A stretch of 30,520 nucleotides of DNA from Lachnospiraceae bacterium UBA7179 (GCA_002491195.1 DKVL01000098.1:27551-58070), one strand, 5' to 3'; counted from the stretch's first letter, positions 8,825 to 16,080 are shown. Numbers and translations are program-made. The notes: a model not told the origin generated them from the sequence alone.

Positions 8825-9226
8825 TACCTGCAAAACGATTCCTACCAATACTCCATCCAGTTAGAACTTTTCATGAAACAGGCGGTTCACGAGTCTGATT
8901 TCTGACCGGATGGAGTATTAATATTCTCACGCATATACATAGCCCGCTGTACACCAGTATCTTCAAAGAACCCATATCCTGTCTCCATATTCTGCAGTCC
9001 CAGCAGCCCAAAGGTTTTCCATATCTTCTTCTGCTCCTATTATATGCCCAAAACAACAAAAATCCAACCAACATTCAACCAGCGTTAGAACCCACTAAAA
9101 TGCGCTTCGATTGAATCGGCCAAAAATCTGATATATACTCATTATATCAGCTGATAACGCAAAGATATTGATCTTTGACAAAACGAATAAAAAAATAATA
9201 CAAGAAATCATCAAACGGAGGTTACA
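8825..9226. other. Intergenic region with long inverted repeat and promoter
   Basis: This 402-bp gap contains a perfect 12-bp inverted repeat, AATACTCCATCC (8847-8858) and GGATGGAGTATT (8908-8919), 49 bp apart, with a possible inner GAAC/GTTC pairing. It could be a terminator-like structure without a T run or the remains of a small mobile element. The second half holds the promoter and palindrome for the XRE-TPR gene, listed separately. No convincing coding sequence was seen. Confidence 0.55.
9111..9150 (+). promoter_or_regulatory. Promoter with overlapping palindromic operator for the XRE-TPR gene
   Basis: TTGAAT (9111-9116) and TATACT (9134-9139) are spaced by 17 bp. The perfect inverted repeat CTGATATA (9128-9135) / TATATCAG (9143-9150) covers the -10, and a smaller palindrome CGATTGAATCG covers the -35. 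This suggests autoregulation by the downstream XRE protein. A second, weaker -35 (TTGACA at 9175-9180) has only a poor -10. Confidence 0.6.
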
Positions 9227-10267
9227 ATGGAAATCGGAAAACAAATTAAGTCACTGCGCCTCGCCAAGGGAGTGACACAGGAAGGACTGGCAGAATATCT
9301 GGGTGTGTCCTTTCAGGCAGTATCGAAATGGGAGACAGAAACGAGTACCCCTGACATCGCACTGCTGCCCAATATTGCCGTATTCTTTGGTGTTACGATC
9401 GATGAACTGTTTCATATCCCCAATGAGGCAGAGTTTGAGCGCATTGAAAATATGTTCTGGCATGAGCGGCGGATCAATCCGGAAACATTCCACCACTGCA
9501 TACAGTTCCTGGAAGGTGTGCTTCAGGATGATCCCCAAAATAGCAGGGCTTACACCTGTCTGGCGCACTTATATAACCACAGGGCAAAAAGCGACCATGA
9601 AACTGCCAGCGAATATGCCAAAAAGGTTCTCGAGATGAACCCGGAGGATAAAACTGGATGGGTAGCTTTTCTGGAAGCAAACAATGGTGTCTGCGGTGAT
9701 GAATGGTATGACAATCATTTTGCGGTCATTGCATATTTTAAGGAGTTTCTCAAAAGAAACCCGGACAATGTTCTCGGACTATACGGCGTCATTGAAAATC
9801 TGCTGGCTGACGAGCGCTATGACGAGGCTGTTCCGTATATTGAACGCATTCATGCAGCAGCCAAAAATTATCAATATGAGATCTATATGGGAGACATCCT
9901 GTTCGGAAAAGGCAGACTCCAGGAAGCTATAGAATACTGGAATGTAGCTGTTACGCACTACCCGGAAACATGGCAGGCTTACTGCAGCAGAGCAGACCGT
10001 CTCAAAAAGCTTGGCAGATATGAGGAAGCGCTGGCTGACTATGAAAAATGCTTTGTCATTCAGAAACCGCCCCGTATTACGGACGGACTCCACTCCATGG
10101 CACAGCTCCACGAGCTTTTGGGAGACTACGCCGCCGCAGTCAGCGACAGGGAGCGCATTATCCAATGCCTGCACAATGAGTACAACACCGTTTCCGGCGA
10201 GGGAATCAACAGCCAGAAACGGGAGATCGAACGGCTAAAAGGACTTTTATTGAACGGGCATCTTTGA
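9227..10267 (+). CDS. XRE-family regulator with TPR repeats
   Basis: The 346-residue protein has a Cro/CI-type helix-turn-helix at about 5-60 (the VTQEGLAEYLGVSFQAVSKWE segment is diagnostic) and, from about 80 to 320, helical hairpins that read as TPR repeats (for example GLYGVIENLLADERYDEAV and YCSRADRLKKLGRYEEALA). Such proteins are cytoplasmic regulators whose TPR part may bind a peptide or protein partner. GGAGG stands seven bases before the ATG, and the promoter has an overlapping palindrome. It is the first of three XRE genes within 4 kb, each with its own leader, so they are probably separate units. No secreted signal peptide gene was found next to it, so a Rap/PlcR-type peptide system is not shown. 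Confidence 0.88.
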   Translation: MEIGKQIKSLRLAKGVTQEGLAEYLGVSFQAVSKWETETSTPDIALLPNIAVFFGVTIDELFHIPNEAEFERIENMFWHERRINPETFHHCIQFLEGVLQDDPQNSRAYTCLAHLYNHRAKSDHETASEYAKKVLEMNPEDKTGWVAFLEANNGVCGDEWYDNHFAVIAYFKEFLKRNPDNVLGLYGVIENLLADERYDEAVPYIERIHAAAKNYQYEIYMGDILFGKGRLQEAIEYWNVAVTHYPETWQAYCSRADRLKKLGRYEEALADYEKCFVIQKPPRITDGLHSMAQLHELLGDYAAAVSDRERIIQCLHNEYNTVSGEGINSQKREIERLKGLLLNGHL

Positions 10268-10346
10268 TTCTGCGAACCAGACGGCTTTTTTCTCTCAACA
10301 AGCGAAACGATTCGCCATTTCCTCTGAATACAACTTCCACAATTTC

Positions 10347-10355
10347 TGTTATAAT
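10347..10355 (+). promoter_or_regulatory. Extended -10 promoter of the XRE-methyltransferase gene
   Basis: TGTTATAAT is an extended -10 element (TGN before TATAAT at 10350-10355), 37 bp before the ATG at 10392. No good -35 is present, as is usual for extended -10 promoters. AGGAGG follows near 10380. Confidence 0.5.
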
Positions 10356-10391
10356 CTTAATATCATAATTGATAAAACAGGAGGGATTTCT

Positions 10392-11537
10392 ATGGGCAGC
10401 ATAACCCTGCGCATTGCGGACTTGCGCAAAAAGAACCGACTGACACAACAGGAACTGGCGGACAGCATCGGTGTATCCTATCAGACCATCAGCAAATGGG
10501 AGACGGGGATCAGCATGCCGGACATTGTCATGCTTCCAGCACTGTCGGAATATTTTCAGGTATCAACCGACCAGCTCCTGGGATTAAAACCGCTCGATGA
10601 CGAGACCTACATTCCCGAAAAAACAGCAACGAAAGATTTCTGGAACAACAAGCTGGACTATCTGCTGCGGACGCGCAGAGGCTATTGGAACGACGACTAC
10701 ATCGCATTCCTTGTCTCACAAGTCTGGAAGATCGATCAGACAGTCTCTGTGCTGGACTGCGGCTGCGGGTATGGATTTTTAGGGCAGCTTCTGCTTCCGT
10801 GCCTGCCTGAGGGAAGCACCTATACAGGAATCGATTATGCGGAGGATCTGATACAAAAAGGAGAATGCCTGTTTGCAGATCAGAAAATGAGCGCGACGCT
10901 TCTTTGTAAAGATGTTTTTACGCATTCCGCCGAAAACCAGTATGATCTCGTGATCTGTCAGGCCGTTCTCAGGCATTTGGACGATCCGGCCGCTTTTCTG
11001 CAGAAAATGATCACCTTCGCAAAACCAGGCGGATATGTGATCAGCATCGATGCGAACAGGGAATTTGAGTGCTGCGGACTTTATATTGACGGCATGGATT
11101 ATCAGGAACTGTGCAAACACGAAGGATTAGAAAAAAAGTGGCAGACGGAACTCGCAAGGCAGGGACGCGACTATGCAATTGCGATCAGAACTGCACATAT
11201 GATGCAAAAATTGGGATTAACCGACGTTGATGTGCGAATGAATGATAAAGTCGAGTTCATCACGTCTCAGCTACCAGATTACAACGAGATCAGAAATGAC
11301 TTTATCGCGTACAATGACTGGACTGCCGGCATCAGTGCGGCAGAGAGGGAGCGATTGATCCGCCATCTGCTCTCCCACGGATTATCCCACAGGGAGGCCG
11401 AAGATTACTGTAATCGAAATGTCGCAATTGCCGATTTTTTCGCAGCAAATCCAATTGCTGGATACACTTTCATGAAAGGACAGATGATTTCTTATGGAAA
11501 AAAGTCAATCGGAAAAAAAACAATTCCTTCTGATTGA
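10392..11537 (+). CDS. XRE helix-turn-helix fused to SAM-dependent methyltransferase
   Basis: This 381-residue protein joins an XRE DNA-binding domain (about 6-62, with LTQQELADSIGVSYQTISKWE) to a class I methyltransferase. Motif I is VLDCGCGYG (about 120-128), followed by the acidic strand end TGIDYA (about 143-149) and a motif IV-like VICQAVLRHLDDP stretch typical of Methyltransf_11/25 small-molecule enzymes. The C-terminal 100 residues are helical and may form the substrate pocket. The target is unknown; no motif of a DNA or rRNA methylase was seen. The HAD hydrolase gene overlaps its 3' end by 44 bp, so the two proteins are probably made together. The fusion suggests a regulator controlled by, or coupled to, methylation of a small molecule. 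Confidence 0.88.
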   Translation: MGSITLRIADLRKKNRLTQQELADSIGVSYQTISKWETGISMPDIVMLPALSEYFQVSTDQLLGLKPLDDETYIPEKTATKDFWNNKLDYLLRTRRGYWNDDYIAFLVSQVWKIDQTVSVLDCGCGYGFLGQLLLPCLPEGSTYTGIDYAEDLIQKGECLFADQKMSATLLCKDVFTHSAENQYDLVICQAVLRHLDDPAAFLQKMITFAKPGGYVISIDANREFECCGLYIDGMDYQELCKHEGLEKKWQTELARQGRDYAIAIRTAHMMQKLGLTDVDVRMNDKVEFITSQLPDYNEIRNDFIAYNDWTAGISAAERERLIRHLLSHGLSHREAEDYCNRNVAIADFFAANPIAGYTFMKGQMISYGKKSIGKKTIPSD

Positions 11538-12153
11538 CATGTATGGTGTCATCATAAAGGAAAGCAAGGGATATTTTATACCATACACATATGAACATTT
11601 TAAACAGGCGGAACACGACAGACTTACCAGGGCATTTCGAGAAGAACACTTATTTACCAAGGCTGGAAACGGCGACTTAAGCTCTGACGAATTTCTTTCA
11701 CTGTTAGGCTATTCAAACCCGACAGAAACCATGCAGGACTATCTGAAAAATTACTTAACGTTTGATACCGGTTTTTTGCGGTTTGCGGAAACAAATTATA
11801 TGAAATACAACTTTGTCCTGCTCTCAAACGATGTAAAAGAATGGAGTCAGTATTTGTTTGGACTCCACGGACTTCACAAATATTTTAAGACCTGTATTGT
11901 CAGCGGGGATATCCATATGCGCAAACCCGAAATTGGCATTTTTACGTATACCATCGAACGCCTGCACTGCAATCCGGACGAGTGTATTTTGATTGACAAC
12001 AGTGTCAGAAATCTGAACGCGGCACAGAGTATTGGAATCAATACCGTGTTATTCAACAGGGATCTAGAAATTTATTCTGGCGATATTGTGAACAATTTTG
12101 AGGAATTGGAACAGTTCCTTATTGGAAAGCAATCCACGACTTCTATGCCTTGA
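11494..12153 (+). CDS. HAD-superfamily hydrolase (subclass IA)
   Basis: A probable phosphatase acting on a small phosphorylated molecule in the cytoplasm. In 219 residues the four HAD motifs are visible: nucleophile Asp15 in LLIDMYGVI, motif II VLLSND (about 109-114), the lysine of MRKPEIGIF (about 145-153) and the motif IV acidic stretch CILIDNSVRNLNAA. The second acid usually two residues after the nucleophile is Tyr17, as happens in some subclass IA members, so activity may not be an ordinary phosphatase one. The ATG overlaps the methyltransferase gene by 44 bp; a ribosome site is weak, which fits translational coupling. The gene is more AT-rich than its upstream neighbour. Confidence 0.85.
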   Translation: MEKSQSEKKQFLLIDMYGVIIKESKGYFIPYTYEHFKQAEHDRLTRAFREEHLFTKAGNGDLSSDEFLSLLGYSNPTETMQDYLKNYLTFDTGFLRFAETNYMKYNFVLLSNDVKEWSQYLFGLHGLHKYFKTCIVSGDIHMRKPEIGIFTYTIERLHCNPDECILIDNSVRNLNAAQSIGINTVLFNRDLEIYSGDIVNNFEELEQFLIGKQSTTSMP

Positions 12154-12166
12154 ACGTTTCTGTCAG

Positions 12167-12259
12167 ATACGACAATCACAGGTTGCAAAAAAGCGCACAT
12201 TTCGGCTGCTTTGATACCGGAAACAAACCCGATACGGCAACCACAGGTTGCGAAAAAGC
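12167..12259 (+). repeat. Two-copy direct repeat downstream of the HAD gene
   Basis: A 29-bp sequence starting GATACGACAATCACAGGTTG (12167-12195) recurs at 12231-12259 with three differences; the copies are 64 bp apart, so this may be an old tandem duplication. It lies in the 312-bp gap 12154-12465, which otherwise holds an imperfect AGGAAAT/ATTTCCT hairpin (about 12320-12355) and the family A element upstream of the next gene. No coding sequence is supported there. Confidence 0.6.
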
Positions 12260-12378
12260 ACCTTCAAATTGGTGGCAGTCAGCCGTACTTTTTGGTATTA
12301 TATATTGCACAGGGATGCGAAGGAAATGAGAAACACCGCTATGGTAATTTCCTCCGCCTTTCCATTATATGCTGCATA

Positions 12379-12444
12379 AGGAACTGTAAAGAAATAACAT
12401 GACAATATTGCGCCGGATTGTTAAGTTATTTCTTTACAGTTCCT
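12379..12444. repeat. Family A repeat A3 with 20-bp inverted arms
   Basis: AGGAACTGTAAAGAAATAAC (12379-12398) and its exact reverse complement (12425-12444) enclose a 26-bp loop, with a further ACAAT/ATTGT pairing inside. The right arm ends about 20 bp before the start of the XRE gene at 12466. The same 20-bp arms occur in A4 downstream of that gene. Confidence 0.85.
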
Positions 12445-12465
12445 AAGGATACGGGGGAATAATCA

Positions 12466-13083
12466 ATGAAACTGTCTGAGAAAATTGTCGAATTGCGCAA
12501 AGCAAACAAAATGACGCAGGAAGAGCTCGCTTCCATCTGCAATGTGAGCCGCCAGTCGATCTCAAAATGGGAGGCTGACATCGCATTACCAGAGACGGAT
12601 AAACTGCTACTGTTGGGCAAAATTTTTCACGTTTCCATAGATGTGCTGTTGAAAGACGATCTGATGATAGACGGGATCCGGGAAACACACAGCTGCGGCA
12701 GCAATGCGGTTCAGGAGAAGAAAAACGCAGTTTATGAGGGCATTCTGATCAAGGAAAGCATTGACGACGAGACAATTATTGATGTTCTCAACATACACAA
12801 AATTGAACTGTGGAACACTGGCGGAAAACCGAAATACTGGACAGCGCTCTTTTTTACCTGTGCAAGAAGTGATTTCCCAGAACTGGTCTCAAAAGTAATG
12901 ATTTCCAACCCAGATAATAGTGAGAACTGGTTTGTTGATTTCAAGTCGGGAAATACGAAATATATTGTGTTCAGAAATAAGATTCTGCAATATCCGATTG
13001 GAAATCAGGAAGAAAAAGACCTTATCTGTAACGAATGTCGAAAAATGGGTATTGCAGATGCGCAGATGAACTGGCCGGAATAA
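12466..13083 (+). CDS. XRE-family regulator with unknown C-terminal domain
   Basis: The 205-residue protein has a Cro/CI-type helix-turn-helix at about 5-60 (MTQEELASICNVSRQSISKWE). The remainder (about 85-205) is a compact alpha/beta region with several tryptophans and cysteines that I do not recognise; it may be a ligand or partner domain. The ATG has GGGGG eight bases upstream. The gene is flanked on both sides by repeat elements with identical 20-bp arms (12379-12444 and 13111-13166), and an 8-bp hairpin follows its stop. This could be a mobile or duplicated cassette, although no transposase is present. It is the third XRE gene in this cluster. Confidence 0.82.
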   Translation: MKLSEKIVELRKANKMTQEELASICNVSRQSISKWEADIALPETDKLLLLGKIFHVSIDVLLKDDLMIDGIRETHSCGSNAVQEKKNAVYEGILIKESIDDETIIDVLNIHKIELWNTGGKPKYWTALFFTCARSDFPELVSKVMISNPDNSENWFVDFKSGNTKYIVFRNKILQYPIGNQEEKDLICNECRKMGIADAQMNWPE

Positions 13084-13087
13084 AATC

Positions 13088-13110
13088 AAGAATGCTCGTC
13101 TGGCATTCTT
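13088..13110 (+). terminator. Hairpin after the XRE gene
   Basis: AAGAATGC (13088-13095) and GCATTCTT (13103-13110) form an 8-bp stem with a 7-base loop, five bases after the stop codon. There is no T run, because a family A repeat starts at once, so termination would be weak. Confidence 0.4.
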
Positions 13111-13196
13111 AGGAACTGTAAAGAAATAACTTAACAATATTGGCATGTTATTTCTTTACAGTTCCTTATCACAAGTAATTTGTGAACAGTTCCTTA
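13111..13196. repeat. Family A repeats A4 and A5
   Basis: A4 has the same 20-bp arms as A3: 13111-13130 and 13147-13166, perfect, around a 16-bp loop. A5 (13174-13196) is a half element ending AACAGTTCCTTA that matches 25203-25225 in reverse complement at 21 of 23 positions; it overlaps a small TCACAA/TTGTGA hairpin (13169-13185). Together they separate the XRE gene from the peptidase leader. Confidence 0.8.
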
Positions 13197-13214
13197 TCTG
13201 AGTCAAATAGTAAT

Positions 13215-13293
13215 CGAGTAGGGGATGTCCTTTCCCCCTACTCGCCGCGCGGCCCGTGCGTCACGTTAGTGACATATTTCCTCTGCACGGGCC
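13215..13293 (+). repeat. Structured leader of the S51 peptidase gene, with family B repeat copy 2
   Basis: A 10-bp hairpin, CGAGTAGGGG (13215-13224) with CCCCTACTCG (13235-13244), is followed by the family B element: outer 9-bp stem (13251-13259 with 13285-13293), inner hairpin GTCAC-GTTA-GTGAC (13260-13273) and linker ATATTTCCTCT (13274-13284). The gene start follows 26 bp later, after AGGAG. Compared with copy 1 at 1884-1926, paired positions change together at four base pairs. It could act as an RNA leader or be a passive DNA repeat. Confidence 0.7.
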
Positions 13294-13318
13294 TGTGCAG
13301 AGAAAGGAGATTTATATC

Positions 13319-13888
13319 ATGAGAGTATTGTTAACATCAGCCGGACTGGAAACAGATGAAATTCAGTACTATTTTACCAAAATGATTCCTGTGAATATGG
13401 CCTTGGCAAAAGCACTGTTTATTCCAGTCGCAGCCATCAATCCCGATGCGGTTGCCGTCCTTCCAAAATGTATGAATGATTTGCTCAAATGCGGCATTTT
13501 AAGCGACCATATTTCCGTGTATGACCTACACAAAGGAATGTCTTTCAATGACCTAAAACAGTATGACATCGTATATCTATGCGGCGGAGATACCCACTAT
13601 CTGCTCCAGCGAATGAACGAAACCGGTTTTTCTAAAACCTTAATGGAATATATTCATTCCGACGGCGTTGTGCTTGGCGTGAGTGCCGGAAGCCTGATCT
13701 TCTCCAACAACATTCCCAATCATTTAGACTTCCTTGATACGAAGCTGGATGTTCACTGCGCTGACGGGGAACCACTGGGAAAAATTGCTTATCCCCTGAA
13801 AGCCAATATCCGCCTGACGAATACCCGCGCACTCGCAATCCGGAATTTTCCTGACGGTGTGGAGATCATTGGAATGCAGGAACCTTAA
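13319..13888 (+). CDS. S51 (dipeptidase E-like) serine peptidase
   Basis: A predicted cytoplasmic peptidase-like protein of 189 residues. The family signature is clear: IVYLCGGDTHYLL (about 84-96) and the nucleophile elbow GVSAGS with Ser122. His146 in DVHC is a candidate for the catalytic histidine. E. coli PepE removes dipeptides with an N-terminal aspartate; many Firmicute members have no known substrate. The ATG at 13319 with AGGAG nine bases upstream is chosen; an upstream in-frame ATG at 13256 lies inside the repeat stem and would add residues unlike the family. Its length is a little short of the roughly 200-230 residues usual for the family. Confidence 0.85.
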   Translation: MRVLLTSAGLETDEIQYYFTKMIPVNMALAKALFIPVAAINPDAVAVLPKCMNDLLKCGILSDHISVYDLHKGMSFNDLKQYDIVYLCGGDTHYLLQRMNETGFSKTLMEYIHSDGVVLGVSAGSLIFSNNIPNHLDFLDTKLDVHCADGEPLGKIAYPLKANIRLTNTRALAIRNFPDGVEIIGMQEP

Positions 13889-13900
13889 TTTTCTTTTAAA

Positions 13901-13936
13901 ATGATAGTTGTTATCATATTATTCGTGTGATAGAAT
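13901..13936 (+). promoter_or_regulatory. Toxin-antitoxin promoter and operator
   Basis: TTGTTA (13908-13913) and TAGAAT (13931-13936) are spaced by 17 bp, with TGA before the -10 (extended type). The inverted repeat ATGATA (13901-13906) / TATCAT (13912-13917) covers the -35, as expected for autoregulation by an antitoxin or toxin-antitoxin complex. Confidence 0.6.
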
Positions 13937-13987
13937 AAAACTAATGCAATTATTTACACACAATTTTGTATGAAAGGAATTATCAAT

Positions 13988-14158
13988 ATGGATATAACAT
14001 TGGATGAGAATCTTAATACAAAACAAGATAATCAAGTATTATTAAGAATGCTTGATCGGGGCATAGATGACATGGAAACTGGCAGAGAATTACCATTAGA
14101 AGAGGCATTTGAAAAGATTTCCAAATTAAGGAATGAACAAAGAAATGCAAGAACGTAA
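13988..14158 (+). CDS. Antitoxin of a RelE/ParE-type toxin-antitoxin pair
   Basis: A 56-residue acidic protein encoded directly before, and overlapping by 14-26 bp, a RelE/ParE-type toxin gene. The C-terminal part (about 20-50, with RMLDRGIDDMETGRELPLEE) has the short helical pattern seen in antitoxins that wrap the toxin; no strong DNA-binding motif is obvious in the short N-terminus. The ATG at 13988 with AAAGGA nine bases upstream is preferred to an upstream in-frame ATG at 13970. The promoter has a palindrome over the -35. The pair is much more AT-rich than its neighbours, which suggests horizontal acquisition. Confidence 0.75.
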   Translation: MDITLDENLNTKQDNQVLLRMLDRGIDDMETGRELPLEEAFEKISKLRNEQRNART

Positions 14159-14480
14159 AGTTGTTTTAACCTGGGAGGCTATTTATGATATAACTGATAT
14201 CGCAAATTACATTGAAGCAAAATTTGGCATCACCAGAGCAGATCAATTTCAAAGTGAAATACACAAGAAAATAAAGGATTTAGAATTATTTGGAACAATG
14301 TTTCTTAAAACCAATCTTCTATATCGCAGTTATTCCATTTACCAAAAACCTTTTCCACCATCAATTATTTTTTACATTATAAAAGAACCAGAAAATGAAA
14401 TTCATGTATTGAGAATCATACGGGAAGAACGCGATTGGGAAAAACTTCTTACGTACCAGCAAAGCTATACTTATCCATAA
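14145..14480 (+). CDS. RelE/ParE-family toxin
   Basis: A toxin of the RelE/ParE fold, which in known members cleaves mRNA on the ribosome or poisons gyrase; the sequence does not decide between these. Family features are the N-terminal strand VVLTWEAIYDITDIANYIE, the middle FGTMFLKTN region and the C-terminal strands IIFYIIKEPENEIHVLRIIREERDW. It has about 111 residues from the ATG at 14145; an ATG at 14133 is possible but sits directly on the AAGGA ribosome site. It overlaps the antitoxin gene, ensuring joint translation. It ends 20 bp before the convergent VanZ-like gene, with no terminator between. Confidence 0.85.
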   Translation: MQERKVVLTWEAIYDITDIANYIEAKFGITRADQFQSEIHKKIKDLELFGTMFLKTNLLYRSYSIYQKPFPPSIIFYIIKEPENEIHVLRIIREERDWEKLLTYQQSYTYP

Positions 14481-14500
14481 GCAAAAATACTGTGAAAATT

Positions 14501-14926
14501 CTAATGCAAGAAATGCGTCCCAACTTTAACCAAGCCTCCCCCGATCCATGCACCGAGCGTATTCAGGACCAGATCGTCCAATTCGGAAAACCCAGTTCCA
14601 AATACATATTGCAGCGTTTCAATCAACAGCGAAAACAGAAATCCAGAAATAGCTATATGCAGGAGTTTTCTCTGTTTTCCCATATATTGCAGGTACATGC
14701 CAAACGGGACAAACCAGATAATGTTACCAAAAAACAGATAGGTAAATGCAAACCAATCCCCTCGCCTGATCAGATCAATATATCCTTCAAAAAGTGTCAG
14801 AACGATCCTGCCATTCTGACACAGATTCTGCAATGTAAAAGTAGAACGAAATACTGTTATCCGCAATACAATCGCAAGATATAGCAGAAATAAAATTGTA
14901 ACAATTATTTTTCGAAATTTTCTCAT
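14501..14926 (-). CDS. VanZ-family membrane protein
   Basis: A 141-residue membrane protein with four predicted helices (about 8-27, 60-80, 88-108, 118-138). The VanZ signature is clear: NIIWFVPFGMYL (about 68-79) and SLLIETLQYVFGTGFSELDDLVLNTLG (about 99-125). VanZ itself gives low-level teicoplanin resistance; most homologues have no proven role, so resistance should not be assumed. It is the last gene of a three-gene minus-strand operon with a TetR regulator and a flavodoxin-like protein, 17 bp after the latter, and is therefore probably controlled by the TetR repressor. Confidence 0.88.
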   Translation of the reverse strand: MRKFRKIIVTILFLLYLAIVLRITVFRSTFTLQNLCQNGRIVLTLFEGYIDLIRRGDWFAFTYLFFGNIIWFVPFGMYLQYMGKQRKLLHIAISGFLFSLLIETLQYVFGTGFSELDDLVLNTLGAWIGGGLVKVGTHFLH

Positions 14927-14943
14927 CCTCAGCGCTCCGCTAT

Positions 14944-15498
14944 CTACTTCTTATTATATTGAGCATTTGTTCTCAAATATGAGATCAAGGGTTCAATATA
15001 TTCTTTGGAAGAATTGTCAAAGGAACTTTTAATCCCCTCCTCAAATCCAAGATCCTGTTCCGTTTTATTCTTTTTGTGCCTGATCATGATTGCCGCCACC
15101 TTCATCATCAGCCTGTCCGGCAGAGACATTTTCTCATAACACAATCCGCTCTGCATATAGAAATGTGGTATCTTTGTCATTTCTTCTGCAGAAAGATTCT
15201 GCCTCCAGAATGTTTCGACGATCTCCGCGGCTGCGTTAGGCGTCGCCCCTGTCACAAACAAGATCATCTTGCTGATATTGCTCTTTTCAAACAGTCTTTT
15301 TGCCTTCTGGAATCCATCCGCCCTGCCCGCATGTGCACGGGTTCCAAAGATGACAATATCGTATTTGGACAGCATACCTGACGACACGTTCCGATAGTCC
15401 TCGATCGCGCAGCCCATCTCTTTCGCGACCAGCTCTGCATACCTTTTTGTAAATCCTGTGCTGCTCTTATAAATCACAATCATATTATTCTGCTTCAC
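14944..15498 (-). CDS. Flavodoxin-domain protein
   Basis: A 184-residue protein with a flavodoxin fold. The FMN phosphate loop is visible near the N-terminus (YKSSTGFTKRYAELVA, about 10-25), then YDIVIFGTRAHAGRADG (about 46-62) and MILFVTGATPNA (about 78-89). It resembles the Flavodoxin_5 group, which includes HemG-like protoporphyrinogen oxidases, but the match is general and no haem role is shown. It is longer than short-chain flavodoxins, with a charged helical C-terminus. Its start overlaps the TetR gene by 14 bp, so translation is coupled. A redox partner role under control of the TetR protein is the simplest reading. Confidence 0.85.
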   Translation of the reverse strand: MKQNNMIVIYKSSTGFTKRYAELVAKEMGCAIEDYRNVSSGMLSKYDIVIFGTRAHAGRADGFQKAKRLFEKSNISKMILFVTGATPNAAAEIVETFWRQNLSAEEMTKIPHFYMQSGLCYEKMSLPDRLMMKVAAIMIRHKKNKTEQDLGFEEGIKSSFDNSSKEYIEPLISYLRTNAQYNKK

Positions 15499-16063
15499 AA
15501 TCTCTCTCCTCCAACGCCTGTTTTAAAAATGCCTCATACGCCGATTCCTGCTGTGCAAAAATCTCGTCCACCGAAATTCCCGGTGTTGTAACCGAAAAGA
15601 TCGTTCCAAGACCAATCGTATAGATCAGCATATGCAAATGCAGCCGTCTTGCCTCTGGCACACTGATCTGCATCTGCTCCGCAATAAAATCCGCGACATG
15701 CGAACCTGCCTCTGACTGGTACAACCCGTCCAGCGAAGAGATCCCACCCCTCTGCCGCAGAATAAAGATCTTAAACAGATTCGGCTCTTCCTTTGCCAAC
15801 TGAATGTATGCATTCCCAGTGCTGCGGAACAAATCCTCTGGATCGATGCGCGCCGCGATATATTCCTGTATAAAACGGCTCACCTGTTCCGTCACATCAT
15901 GACGCAGACCATCCATATTTTGGCAATAGCTGTAGATTGGCTGTACGGAACAGCCCAGCCTGTCCGCAATATTTTTGACCAGGACCTGTTCCATGCCGCT
16001 GCTCCTCGCTATCCCAAACGCAGCATCCACGACCATTTCCTTTGTAATTCTTTGCTTCGGCAT
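15485..16063 (-). CDS. TetR-family transcriptional regulator
   Basis: A 192-residue repressor-type protein. The N-terminal helix-turn-helix (about 8-50) has the family pattern: MVVDAAFGIARSSGMEQVLVKNIADRLGCSVQPIYSYCQNM. The C-terminal ligand-binding part (about 60-190) is helical with a WHG-like helix set. GAGGAGGGG lies just before the ATG. The promoter holds two copies of a 17-bp palindrome within a 43-bp perfect inverted repeat, which almost certainly is its own operator. It leads the operon with the flavodoxin-like and VanZ-like genes, so its inducer probably controls both. Confidence 0.9.
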   Translation of the reverse strand: MPKQRITKEMVVDAAFGIARSSGMEQVLVKNIADRLGCSVQPIYSYCQNMDGLRHDVTEQVSRFIQEYIAARIDPEDLFRSTGNAYIQLAKEEPNLFKIFILRQRGGISSLDGLYQSEAGSHVADFIAEQMQISVPEARRLHLHMLIYTIGLGTIFSVTTPGISVDEIFAQQESAYEAFLKQALEERDCEAE

Positions 16064-16080
16064 TTGCCCCTCCTCAATAT

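Noticed and set aside
10392..12153. Restriction-modification or DNA-methylation defence pair
   Set aside because: The methyltransferase motifs are of the small-molecule class, with no DNA methylase catalytic motif or nuclease next to it.
12167..12259. Possible CRISPR array
   Set aside because: Only two imperfect copies, no further repeats and no cas genes in the window.
12211..12402. 63-codon ORF between the HAD and XRE genes
   Set aside because: It runs through the direct repeat and a family A arm, and shows no protein-like pattern or ribosome site.
13251..13293. Group II intron 5' end because of the GTGCG sequence in the stem
   Set aside because: No intron domains V/VI or reverse transcriptase gene follow; the similarity is five bases only.
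14501..14926. Calling the VanZ-like gene a glycopeptide resistance determinant
   Set aside because: No other van genes are present and most VanZ homologues are not known to confer resistance.
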